Shown here piece after piece: positions 33,516 to 43,865 of a stretch of 64,000 bases of DNA (positions within the stretch are counted from its first letter, which is position 1; each line of letters begins with the position of its first letter). This DNA is from Siphonodentalium dalli (lineage: Eukaryota; Mollusca; Scaphopoda; Gadilida; Siphonodentaliidae). Location of the stretch: contig CP136066.1 in assembly GCA_032622095.1 (NCBI GenBank), positions 42,357,835 through 42,421,834 of the forward strand. Direction: 5' to 3'. The notes below the pieces were generated by a model. It had not been told where the DNA came from and made no database searches. It saw nothing but the letters and a program-made list of their open reading frames with translations. A program made the position numbers and the translations under genes.

Positions 33516-33550
33516 CCCTTCCATGACTGGATCTTCCTGAAATTTTGCAT
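33512..33550. mobile_element. Family C end fragment adjoining family A
   Basis: TTAA-CCCTTCCATGACTGG, ATCTTCCTGAAATTTTGC; nothing further of C remains. Confidence 0.7.
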
Positions 33551-34204
33551 ATACATGTGATAATTGAATTATTTATTGAATAATGCTGATGTGTGTTGAT
33601 GTAAGCATTACCTAAGTTGAAACTTAATGTGAAGATGGCAGGTTATTTTTTTTATTTTATCCCACATTATTTCCTAGATTTACTGTGGCAATTAGTGTCT
33701 TCTCCCGATCTCGAATGTGTCGGAACAGTATCGTGAGGAGTGAACATACAGTCTCGATTATAATGTCAAGCAATCATACTACACTGATTCTTAGCAAACC
33801 CTGAGTATCTACTCCACCATGCATTAGTACAGCTACTGGGAGGTGGTGATTCACTGGTGAAGGAGTTACAATTTATGCTTTGTGATAATTGTGTAATTCT
33901 CATACTTCCATCACTGGCTTTTTATAGGTGGGGTTTCCAACCCTCGATCCCAGTGATTATGTCAGCGTGGTTTATGGTGGAAGAATTGACTTTAAAACCA
34001 TTTGAAATAATTCATTGTCAAAGCAAAAAGGCACAGTAATGTAAAGTACCATTCCATCGATATATATGAAGTCTCATGTGTAATTGCCATGCATTTACCA
34101 CTGACTTTTTCAGGGTGGGGTGTCCAACCCACAATCTGAGTTCTAACAGCAGGTTGGCTAATGGCCAGCAATTGAATGGCACTATTAACGTCATGTAAGG
34201 GAAC
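33551..34204. repeat. Non-coding stretch with an old ~190-bp duplication
   Basis: GTGTAATTCTCAT...GGTGGGGTTTCCAACCC (about 33890-33945) recurs as GTGTAATTGCCAT...GGTGGGGTGTCCAACCC (about 34078-34130). A 60-codon ORF here is not convincing. Confidence 0.55.
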
Positions 34205-34390
34205 TACAGTAATGCCCTAAGTAATCGACTCCATAACCACAGCAGAATTATGGGTAACTTTTCAGGAGTTAGTCGGAAATATGGCTTGTTGCCATTCATC
34301 GGAAAGCTCTCCATATTTCCGACTAAATCCAGAAAAGTTACCCATAATTCTGCTGTGGTTATGGAGTCGATTACTTAGGGCATTACTGTA
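34205..34390. mobile_element. Family E palindromic MITE, short right arm
   Basis: TA-CAGTAATGCCCTAAGTAA...TTACTTAGGGCATTACTG-TA. Both arms carry GACTCCATAACC, a variant shared with the copy at 63109. Confidence 0.88.
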
Positions 34391-35270
34391 CTTGTCAATG
34401 AGTACTTAGCAGGGTTCACGCTTTCATAGGCCAAATTGGCCAATGGTAAATTTTTTTCGAAAATGGCCCAAAAAAAATTCATTTGACCCCTGTTTGGCCG
34501 AAGTTTTTTTTACCAAGAAAATCTGAAATCTATTTCAGAAACCCAATTTCAGAGCGACATGAGAATAAAATTTATTGTATGATCATCTGCTAATGAGGAT
34601 TAACACTAATGAATCCTTTGTCCGTCATAAGGCTGAATGGTATATGGTGGGTAGTGGTATATTGTCAAGTAACAATGGTGGGATTAAAAAAGTCTAGACA
34701 CAGTATTTGAAGGTATGGACATAATTATATAGAATGTTAGATGTTAAATAAAACAAATATATTCATTGATTGTGAGACCAGAAAATGAGGATGTTTTTTG
34801 AATTTTCGAAACTTTCCCAGGGGATGCCCTTCAAACCGTTTCTAATATGGAATGAGTGATACACCATACCCCCCTCCCAACCAACTTCTGGCATAATCAG
34901 GATTTGATTTTGATTCTCGTACCCTCAAACTTGTGAATCAGCTTTGATTCTCGCAAAAATGGATGGATTTTAAGACCTGGTGTTTTATGAACCGTCATGT
35001 GCAAATCAGATTAAAATTACCACATGCATCCCATATCTATTGTTTGTTGTCGTGATCGTTTAAATATTTCAAAGTGATCATTGATCATGAAAGGTTTTAA
35101 AGTCAAGTAGAGTTATGGCTGACAAAGCTAGTGTTAATTGAGATTGCCTTGAAGGGTTCCGCCTGTACCCTCCGGCCACCTCACCCATAGACACCTGGGA
35201 TATTTACAACCATAGAATGTCTACTATACCGTTTAAATTTTGTATCATTTGTATGTGGGTGCGGGGCTTT
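34391..35270. other. Intergenic or intron sequence with one shared repeat
   Basis: 34780-34985 is the inverse copy of 600-735 and 945-1050 (CAAACTTGTGAATCAGCTTT, TTTCCCAGGGGATGCC), here without the family B insertion. The rest is unrecognised. Confidence 0.65.
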
Positions 35271-35511
35271 GCTAAGTTGATTTAACCCTTTACCCAACAG
35301 AAGGGCCCTGTGCCAATGCATTCTCTTATATATGCGAGTCGACCATAGGTCGCCTCGCATATATAAGAGAATGCATTGGCTTAACACATTAAAAATTATA
35401 AAATTGTTAAAGAATGTAAGAAAAAATGGTAAAAAGTGTTAAAATTTTTTTTTTTTTTAGGCCAATGCATTCTCTTATATATGCGAGGCGACCTATGCTA
35501 AGTTGATTTAA
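35271..35511 (-). mobile_element. Truncated family A MITE between 15-bp direct repeats
   Basis: Starts at TTAA 35282 and stops inside the second hairpin at GGCGACCTAT (35496). It is flanked by GCTAAGTTGATTTAA at 35271-35285 and again at 35497-35511. Confidence 0.88.
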
Positions 35512-35966
35512 AACTTGTGATCTGATTGCTCAGCATTTGTTGGGAAGAGCGAATGTTAGTAAAAAAAGATCGAAAGTATCAGATGGCACAACTTGACTCA
35601 AGTGAAACATATGTGCAACACCAATTACGCACTACATTGTCACACACAGTTCACTCACTCAATTGTCTGACACATTATCGTCCTCTGACACAGTCCTCAA
35701 CCTGATTAGAAGTTCAGCATTGTTTGTTTATGCTAACGATATACGTTTAATTCATAGAATGTCTGAGATATTTGTCAAAATTAATTTTTTTTGTAAATAT
35801 TCCAACAAGAAACTGTTATACTATAGATTAACAGTGTGGTATGTAATGGCATCAATGTTGGGAACTAACACAAAGTATGACTGAAATCACATGAAGCTTT
35901 GATTACTATAAGTTGCTCCAATTTCAATAAAATTGAGCCATTCTACCAGCCAGACAATTAGTGTAA

Positions 35967-36078
35967 AGTAATGCTCTAAGTAATAGACTCCTTTTAACCA
36001 CAGCAGAATTATGGGTCACTTTTCAGGATTTAGTCTGAAATATGGCTTGTTGCCATTCATCAGAAAGCTCTCCCCGAG
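35967..36078. mobile_element. Family E left half only
   Basis: AGTAATGCTCTAAGTAATAG through CATCAGAAAGCTCTCCCCG, then the right arm is missing. Confidence 0.8.
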
Positions 36079-36741
36079 GACACACATACTATGGACAAGT
36101 TCTGTGCCCTAACCACACCCACCAGGTTTAGGACTTGTATTCTGTGGACTTTTTCTGATTATAGTAAAGCGATTAGTGCATAGAACCCTGAGCCTGGATG
36201 GTATGATATAGTGTGATTGATTCGTACTGTTTCTCTGTACTGGTATATGGATTAAATTATAGACAGATTTATATCAAAGTTTGGAGTTTCGGTCTCGACT
36301 TAAGGGATACATAATTAGGTTTTCACTGAATACAATTTCAGCATATCTGACATGGAGAGCTTAGATACACTAGACAGTGTTCATAGACTTGCTGCATGGT
36401 CTAATTTGTGTTGTACTTTTTGGTGTATCGCTTCCATAAAGTCCGCTATAGAATGCCAATGGGAGTGGCCTGGGACGTATAAACACAGCACCTGTCTATC
36501 CCAATATCTTAGCTGGTTTACATACCAGCAGACTGGGACTAATCGCTTCCCTGAACTTTCCGTACTTCACTCAGGAACTACTGTCACTAGGAAATATTTC
36601 ATTTCCCTTATTTCCGTGTACTGGAACAGGAAATGTTACTATTTTTAGAACAATATTACTAAAGGATGATCGGCCAACCTTTTTGGGAAATTTTGGTACC
36701 TTATGGATAAAAGAACAATGATATGATTTTGAACGGCATTA
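36079..36741. other. Non-coding stretch, nothing recognised
   Basis: A 98-codon ORF (36352-36648) has no recognisable domain and no supporting splice or composition signal. Confidence 0.5.
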
Positions 36742-36958
36742 TACAGTAATGCCCTAAATAATCGACTCCTTAACCACAGCAGAATTATGGGTAACTTTTC
36801 AGGATTTAGTCAGAAATATGGCTTGTTGCCATTCATCGCCAAGCTCTCGTCGAGAGCTTTCCGATGAATGGCAACAAGCCATATTTCCGACTAAATCCTG
36901 AAAAGTTACCCATAATTCTGCTGTGGTTAAGGAGTCGATTATTTAGGGCATTACTGTA
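36742..36958. mobile_element. Family E palindromic MITE, near-consensus copy
   Basis: TA-CAGTAATGCCCTAAATAA...TTATTTAGGGCATTACTG-TA, arms of ~107 bp nearly perfectly complementary, meeting at AGCTCTCGTCGAGAGCT. Confidence 0.92.
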
Positions 36959-37061
36959 GTTATGAGTTTTTTAAGGCCTGCTAATCATATCAAGGTCCTG
37001 TTAATCATTCTAGAGGGCCATAACGACCAACAGGATTATGTTATTACTATCATCACCACAC

Positions 37062-37542
37062 ACTGCAATCAAGCCTGCAAATAGCGTGTCTGTCATTTGC
37101 AGAATGAGGTCCCCAGAGGGTGAATTTAGCGATGCTATCCCGCACAGCGGGATGCTATCCCGCACAGCGGGCTAGCATCACCAAATTCACCCTCTGGAGA
37201 CCTCATTCTGCTTAGGCCTCATCTTCTGGGAAGTATCTATTGTATCAAATTAACATTGGTTTTAGTTACTTTTTCCCTTCTGGGAAGTTTCTATATCCCC
37301 TAATTTTCAGAAGATAAAATTCATAATCGAGGTGCACAATGGGTGAACATCACCAACTTCAACTGGGAACTTCATTCTGATCCTAGGTCTACCATAGCAG
37401 TTGAGGGCTTAAGCAGAATGAGGTTCCCAGAGGGTGAATTTAGTGATGCTAGCACGCTTGGCAGGATAGCATCGCTAAATTCAATCTCTGCGGACCTCAT
37501 TCTGCAAATGACAGACATGCTATTTGCAGGCTTGACTGCAAT
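37062..37542. mobile_element. Family F MITE with perfect 8-bp duplication
   Basis: CAAGCCTGCAAATAGC...GCTATTTGCAGGCTTG (37070-37534), flanked by ACTGCAAT on both sides. The left hairpin centre is duplicated (GGGATGCTATCCCGCACAGC). Confidence 0.92.
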
Positions 37543-37851
37543 TCACCAAATAAGGAGGATAACAGTCAATAAGGATATGCTAAGTAAAATTCCCGTTTTT
37601 AAGGCCCGTCCTCATGATCTTGAAGTCTGCGTGTGTATTATTATTATTCACGTTCAGTTCAATCTATTGGAGAATGTTTTAATCAGTACAAAAATAATTG
37701 CAGTACTTTTTTTATTATACAAACCCAATCAGAATTGAGATGAAACAAATCTGTTTCCTGGTTCAGATTTCTCATTTATTTCTGTAATTTGTTAAACTAT
37801 GTTCAAGTGTGATGCATTTCGACTGCAATCTTTGTGAAAAATGGTCAGTCA

Positions 37852-38068
37852 TACAGTAATGCTCTAATTAATCGACTTGTTAACCACAGGAGAATTATGG
37901 GTAACTTTTCAGGATTTAGTCGGAAATATGGCTTGTTGCCACTTTTTGGAAAGCTCTCGCCGAGAGCTTTCCGATGAATGGCAACAAGCCATATTTCCGA
38001 CTAAATCCTGAAAAGTTACCCATAATTCTCCTGTGGTTAACAAGTCGATTAATTAGAGCATTACTGTA
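37852..38068. mobile_element. Family E palindromic MITE with paired private variants
   Basis: TA-CAGTAATGCTCTAATTAA...ending ATTAGAGCATTACTG-TA. Both arms carry GCTCTAATTAAT, GACTTGTTAACC and CAGGAGAATT. Confidence 0.92.
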
Positions 38069-38076
38069 CTTTGTTG

Positions 38077-38491
38077 CAAGCCTGAGTTTGGTGTGTTTCC
38101 AGAGGGTGAATTTAGTGACGTTATCCTGCATAGCGGGCTAGCATCACCAAATTCACCCTCTGGGGACCTGAATCTGCATACAGATTAAAGTTCCCAAATG
38201 GTGAATATTCGTGATCTACACCCATTGGGAACCTCGATAAAGCATGTGTCGTCTGCCAATTTGGGGATATAGAGAAACTAAACTAAAAATGAAATAGAAT
38301 CTATGTGAAGAAGTTTCTATAGAAATTTGATAATAAAGAAACTATCCAGATAAGATGAGGCCAAAGCAGAATGATGTCCCCAGAGGGTGAATTTAGTGAT
38401 GCTAGTCCGCTACGTGGGATAGCGTCATTAAATTCACCCTCTGGGGACCTCATTCTGCAAATGACAGGCACCTTTTAATCAGGCCTGCTTG
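38077..38491. mobile_element. Family F MITE
   Basis: CAAGCCTGAGTTTGG at left, GGCCTGCTTG at right. Part of the left hairpin arm is deleted (GTGTTTCCAGAGGG). Confidence 0.8.
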
Positions 38492-38528
38492 ATTGGGCTA
38501 TTTTTTACAAAATAAATCTCATGGAATC

Positions 38529-38662
38529 TACAGTAATGCCCTAAATAATCGACTTGCGAGCTTTCCGATGAATGGCAACAAGCCATATTTCCGACTAAAT
38601 CTTGAAAAGTTACCCATAATTTAGCTGTGGTTAAGGAGTCGATTATTTAGAGCATTACTGTA
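38529..38662. mobile_element. Family E with most of left arm deleted
   Basis: TA-CAGTAATGCCCTAAATAA then GACTTGCGAGCTTTCCGATG and a complete right arm ending CATTACTG-TA. Confidence 0.85.
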
Positions 38663-38836
38663 TCAGCTAACTTTTTACAGACATGGGGAGTGATGGCCAG
38701 AGGCAACTGAAATTATAGACCCTGAGCCGATGCGGAGGTGGAATGATTTGTTGGCATGTGCCACATAAATTTAAAAAAAAAAATTATTTCAAATTTGTTG
38801 GTCTGAGAATGAGAAATTAAGGTTTCCTTGAAGAAG

Positions 38837-39021
38837 TACAATAATATCCTAAATAATCGACCCCTAAACCACATCATAATTATGGGATTTTTTTTAGGAT
38901 TTAGTCGGTGAGAGTTTTCCGATGAATGGCAACATTGCAAGCCATATTTCCAACTAAATCTTAAAAAGTTACCCACAATTCTGCTGTGGTTAAGGAGTCG
39001 ATTGTTTAAGGCATTACTGTA
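38837..39021. mobile_element. Family E degraded copy
   Basis: TA-CAATAATATCCTAAATAA...AAGGCATTACTG-TA; part of the left arm is lost around GTCGGTGAGAG. Confidence 0.8.
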
Positions 39022-40150
39022 TGTAGACAATCATTAAGTTGACTATAAAACAAGTCAGAATCCCCGAATTCGTCTTTAACATATAAATCAATCAAAAACT
39101 CAGTCAACAATTATATACATATATATCAATTGCGTCTGACATCAAGTTGATGACATCGCAGCTAATATATAAGTTAATTGGTTTCTTTGGAAACAGATGA
39201 TCTGTATTGCTGACAAAGAGAGGGTACTTGACGAATTCCTCCGATTCCAATTCCCACATCAGAAATCTTCACACTCCTGGGAGGGTCGGAGAGTACACGA
39301 CTTTATTATATCCGGAATCTCATTATTAGCTGTGAACAAAACTGATACAGAACACCGTTAGAATTAATCTGGGAAGCAATTTATTCAAGTTTTCATCTGT
39401 CACCTTCTCTTGTGCGTGAAATTTGCCACATCGATAATTTCGTAACGGCGACAATACTCACAAACTTGGCCACTATTGAAGTCTTTCGATCAAATAACTG
39501 TCGATTCGGAAGTAATTTTGTTCGAGTTGAATTGAATTTGATTAGGCTCGTGGGGCATGCCATTTCCGTTACCAGCATCATCTCATGAATGTCACGTTTT
39601 TTTTTCCATTTTGCATTCATCCTTATATTAAATTTCATGATTTCGTAGTCTCCTCATGTATTTTGTGTTATGATTATCACTGAGACATTTATGGCAGCTC
39701 AGAGGGTTTTTTTTTTAATTGAACGTTTTTCGAAAGCAGTTTATTCATATGATACTATAAATCAATTTTCCAATTATTTTATATTTCTGTACTTTTTCCA
39801 GCGATTTGTAGCAATACTCAATTTCCAACAATTTTGGCCAACTTGGGAGTGGGTACTATACATCAAACCTATGCTTAGCCATTACCTTTGGCCTATAGAC
39901 CCCATCAAGATTTGTTTATTTTCGACAGAATTGGTAGGTGTAAACAAATGTATGTTCTGTTTTCTTTGAACATTTGTCAATCAGTTTATGCCCCTTGGTT
40001 TAACTTACAAAACAGCCCAATTTTCCTAATTTTTTTCTATAATTGACCATTTTCAACCCAAAAAATAAACCATGACAGAGCGAATGTCAATAAATAAGCT
40101 TCTTCTACCTTATATAGAGAATGCATTGGCACAGGGTCTCACATAGGCCT
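39022..40150. other. Non-coding stretch, nothing recognised
   Basis: ORF-like stretches (39195-39360, 39670-39969) lack recognisable domains. A lone hairpin arm GAGAATGCATTGGCACAGGG sits at about 40117-40137. Confidence 0.5.
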
Positions 40151-40164
40151 GAGAAAAAATTAAA

Positions 40165-40900
40165 TAGAAAAAAAGATATCTCCCATATGGTGAATATTGT
40201 GATGTGCACCCATTGGGCACCTCGATTATCCAATGTGTCGTCTGCCAATTTGGAGATACAGAGAAACTAAACTAAAACAGAAAAAGAATCTTTGAAGAAG
40301 TTTCCAAAGAAACTAGAACAGTTGCTAATTTTAATGTATTTTTGTGACCCGCCATATCAAATCCAGTCGTAAGTCGGGATTTTTTAACCCTGTGCCAATG
40401 CATTCTCTTATATATGCGAGTCGACTATAGGTCGCCTCGCATATATAAGAGAATGCATTGGCCTAACAATTTTTTATCATTTTTTTTTAATAAATGTTTC
40501 TTTCATTTTTTAGGACATAAAATAAAAAACATTCATTACCCTGCAGGGAGCCCCACACATATATAGAAGCATATATAAGAGTGTCGTCTGCTCATGTTTG
40601 TCTGGGGCTCTGTATGGGTAAAATTGTTAAAGAATACAAGAAAAAATTATTAAAATTGTAAAAAATTGTTAGGCCAATGCATTCTCTTATATATGCGAGG
40701 CGACCTATGGTCGAATCACATATATAAGAGAATGCATTGGCACAGGGTAAAAAACTAAAGAAACTAGAACAGTTGCTTATTTGATAATAAAGATAAATTC
40801 CAGAGAAGATGAGGCCTAAGCAGAATGAGGTCCCCAGAGGGTGAATTTAGTGATGCTAGCCCACTGGGGTCCTCTTTCTACAAATCACCAGTACCATGTT
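40165..40900. mobile_element. Family F remnant split by family D
   Basis: GTGATGTGCACCCATTGGG (left part) and GATGAGGCCTAAGCAGAATG (right part at 40810) belong to one F copy, separated by the D element and its flank duplication. Confidence 0.7.
40344..40753. mobile_element. Family D MITE truncated at right end with flank duplication
   Basis: GTGACCCGCCATATC at left, two hairpins, then stops after CACAGGGTAAAAAA. The left flank AAAGAAACTAGAACAGTTGC (about 40307) is repeated right after the truncation (about 40757). Confidence 0.88.
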
Positions 40901-40923
40901 TTGAAGCTTATTTTTCTTTCAAT

Positions 40924-41157
40924 TTAACCCTTTGAGTGCCAGGTCGATTTTTGTATCAACCCATATACCCTGTGCCAATGCGACCTATGGTCGACTCGCA
41001 TATATAAGAGAATGCATTGGCCTAACATTATTATTATTTATTTATTTATTTTTTTACAATTTTTTACAATTTTAATAATTTATACTTATATTCTTTAACA
41101 GACTTATTTTGTAGGTTTAGGGCCGATAAGATCGGCCCCTGGCACTCAAAGGGTTAA
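40924..41157. mobile_element. Family B MITE with damaged hairpin
   Basis: TTAA-CCCTTTGAGTGCCAGG...CCTGGCACTCAAAGGG-TTAA. The first hairpin arm is deleted between CCAATG and CGACCTATGG. Confidence 0.88.
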
Positions 41158-41815
41158 ACCAACCCAAATGACGTTCTTTAATTATGCTGTTCATATTATC
41201 ATAGTTCATTTATTCTGGCCTTATTTTATTGGTCCACTTATCATTCATTGCAATTGACCCAGCCCTGTTTCTGTCCTGCCATTGACAAACTTAATCGGTG
41301 ACATTTGCCCCCCGAGAGGATAGAACACACACTGCTACCGCTCTATTGAGTCCCATGCAAGAATCAATTCATCGTCTCAAGCTTCAACAAATTGCTTATA
41401 TTCGCAAGAATTACCGCAGAAAATCAAACGCTCATCAACTCAATTTATTGACTTTTGCGGCCGAATGCTCGCTTGAAGAATACTCGGGAGAAACCTTTTA
41501 ATAAATTAATGTTAAGCTTGAGATTAAGCTGATAACTGCAGGCTTCATCGCTGTTACGATCGCACATTAGTTATTCGTGTCACACATCCTTCCAGTCTGC
41601 TGCCATGTCTCACAAAATCTAACTTGACAACTAAGACGATGACCGTATTCAGAGGAAACATTCTGTCTGTTAGTCTGAAGCATCAGTGTATAATTATTAT
41701 AAGCTAAATGATTTCTGATTCAGTGGTTTCTCTTGTTGACGCTGATTCAGTGGTTTCTCTTGTTGACGCTAAGCAGTTTGCAGGTCATCTACATTGTATT
41801 TCAGAGAATAGTCCA
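41158..41815. other. Non-coding stretch, nothing recognised
   Basis: A 67-codon ORF (41298-41501) is not recognised. A 27-bp tandem pair (GATTCAGTGGTTTCTCTTG) lies at about 41715-41770. Confidence 0.5.
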
Positions 41816-41819
41816 GAGA

Positions 41820-42008
41820 CACCAACAAACCTGAGTTTAGTGTACCTGTCATTCTGCTTTGGCCTCATCTGCTGTGGAAAGTTTTTTTGTTAACAAATTT
41901 CTATAGAAATTTCTTCACATAGATACTATTTCTTTTTTTTAGTTTAGATTCTCTATATCCCCAAATTGGCAGATGACAAATTGCACAATCAAGTTTCCCA
42001 ATGGGTAT
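41820..42008. mobile_element. Family F fragment
   Basis: ACCTGAGTTTAGTGTACCTG, TTGGCCTCATCTGCTG, then TTCTCTATATCCCCAAATTG; the hairpin and right end are lost. Confidence 0.68.
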
Positions 42009-42840
42009 ACTATTATATATTAATTAAATGCAATGACTCTCGATGGCGAAATAATTTGTGTTAGTTTATCGCTGATAGTGGTGGCCTGAATGGAGAAGTA
42101 AATATTTTAAATTGAGCTTAGTTCAGATTATGTTTTGTAAGGAGTGGTATGGTAAATTTCTTTTAAATTTTAGGCGATGTTAGTAGAATGCTACACTCCT
42201 CCAGTTTGCATAGTGCCTTAGTGCCAACTTATCAGTTTCACGCATCCAAACAAGTCCATAATATATCTTTAAATGTAAACTTTAAAATTCCGGACACATC
42301 AGCAGTAGATTGGTGGGCAGTACGATACACTACAACCACTGTCGATTAAATTCAAAGAATCCCTCAAAAGAACATTTTCAAAGAAACCTTTTCATGATTC
42401 CATCGTGATTCGATCATTCATCATTTTTATAATTTCTCATTTAAATGAATTGATCAATTTATGAACTCCTCGAAGCAGAAAATTTAGAGTAATTTGTAAT
42501 TGATATCTTTTAATACCTGCTCACGCCACAGTGTCCGCAGTTAATGAAATCTTAATCATTTGAACTTTTACTCTTTCATGCCATTCTCCAAGTTCATTTA
42601 AGAAGTACTTGGTCTTTCCAGGAAAAAAATGAGAACGATTTCAGTTAGCTCTGGGCAATCGCTGCATATTAATTGGTATTGATGCTTTCGATCACTTAAT
42701 TTTTACCGTCGGCCCATCACCGCCCATTCAACCCATTCTATACTAAATACTCTTTGATGATTAGTTCCGTTAGGAAATGTTCACATACTAAATCCTATTG
42801 TCGTTGAACATATTATCTGAAAAATTCCCTCTTATGAATA
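42009..42840. other. Non-coding stretch, nothing recognised
   Basis: No gene or repeat family recognised; AT-rich. Confidence 0.5.
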
Positions 42841-43053
42841 TACAGAAATGCGTAATCGACTCCATAAACCGCAGCAGAATTATGGGTAACTTTTCAGGAT
42901 TTAGTCGGCGATATGGCTTGTTGCCATTCATCGGAAAGCTCTCGGCGGGTGCTTTCCGATGAATGGCACCAAGCCATATTTCCGTCTAAATCCTGAAAAG
43001 TTACCCATAATTCTGCTGTGGTTAAGAGGTCGATTAATTAGAGCCTTACTATA
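42841..43053. mobile_element. Family E degraded palindromic MITE
   Basis: TA-CAGAAATGCGTAATCG...GATTAATTAGAGCCTTACTA-TA; the two arms belong to different sequence subtypes. Confidence 0.82.
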
Positions 43054-43183
43054 GCAGCCCTCATAATTGGCTACGGCAATCGGCAATGCCGAAGTCATTT
43101 GCTGAAGCAAAGTGGGCCACGATAAAGGGTTGCCGTAGCAGATTGCCGAAGCCAAACAATCTGAATTAAAAGGGCTGCTATAG
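43049..43183. mobile_element. Small MITE with CTATAGCAGCCCT ends
   Basis: CTATAGCAGCCCT / AGGGCTGCTATAG inverted ends 135 bp apart, with internal inverted GGCTACGGCAATC and GATTGCCGAAGCC. It abuts the family E end, sharing the TA. Confidence 0.68.
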
Positions 43184-43865
43184 GTATCCTTCTGTACTTC
43201 TGTTATCTTTTTGCTTTCTGTTGTCTGCTCATTTATCCTGAACGCCCCTCCAGATAAATAATAAACCATTCCAATAGATATATTTTATAACTGAGTGGGA
43301 GAATCCATTCAGTATGTGAATGGTTTTTAAATCATGTAATTTGATATGAAGCGAGGATGGGCTGCTTTTTAATTAGATCTTTTAACTGACTTTCTACCCA
43401 TGCGTGCCATTTCAACTGACCTTCTACTCTTGCATGCCGATCTCCATGTCCCTTGCAGCAGTTTAATTAAATTTAATTGTTTTGATCGAGGGCAATCACA
43501 GCATGTTAATTAGCTATAAATTAATTGAAGCTTTCGGTCAGTTTATTTTTGCCATCACCGCATAAAACACTTAAATTACATTCATCTGCATGTATATATA
43601 AAAGAGAGGATCTGTTAATGATTTTTCTCCCAGACCCCTGGACCGATTTCAATCGAGTTTCGTGTGGTAACTCTGGGTTCCCCGGCATATGTTATAATGG
43701 TGTTAGTTTTGAAAAAATTTAATTTAAAAACAAACAAAATTTAATTTAAAAACATAAACAATAGAAACTATTTTTTTGTTAAATTGAGCAAGGAGTTAAA
43801 TCTAAAAATAATTCAAAATAAAAAATTTAAATAATTTTTTTTTTTTGGTTTAAATGTTTAATCAA
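43184..43865. other. Non-coding stretch before the LINE
   Basis: AT-rich; CATGCCATTTCAACTGACC-like phrases repeat at 43380-43440. No gene recognised. Confidence 0.5.

Noticed and set aside
36352-36648. 98-codon ORF
   Set aside because: No domain, no splice context, unremarkable for chance in AT-rich DNA.
39195-39360. Possible exon (acceptor-like AACAG, then CIADKERVLDEFLRFQFP)
   Set aside because: Open for ~55 codons only, no match to the CFAP61 sequence expected next and no other family recognised.
41298-41501. 67-codon ORF with basic residues
   Set aside because: No recognised family and no exon signals.
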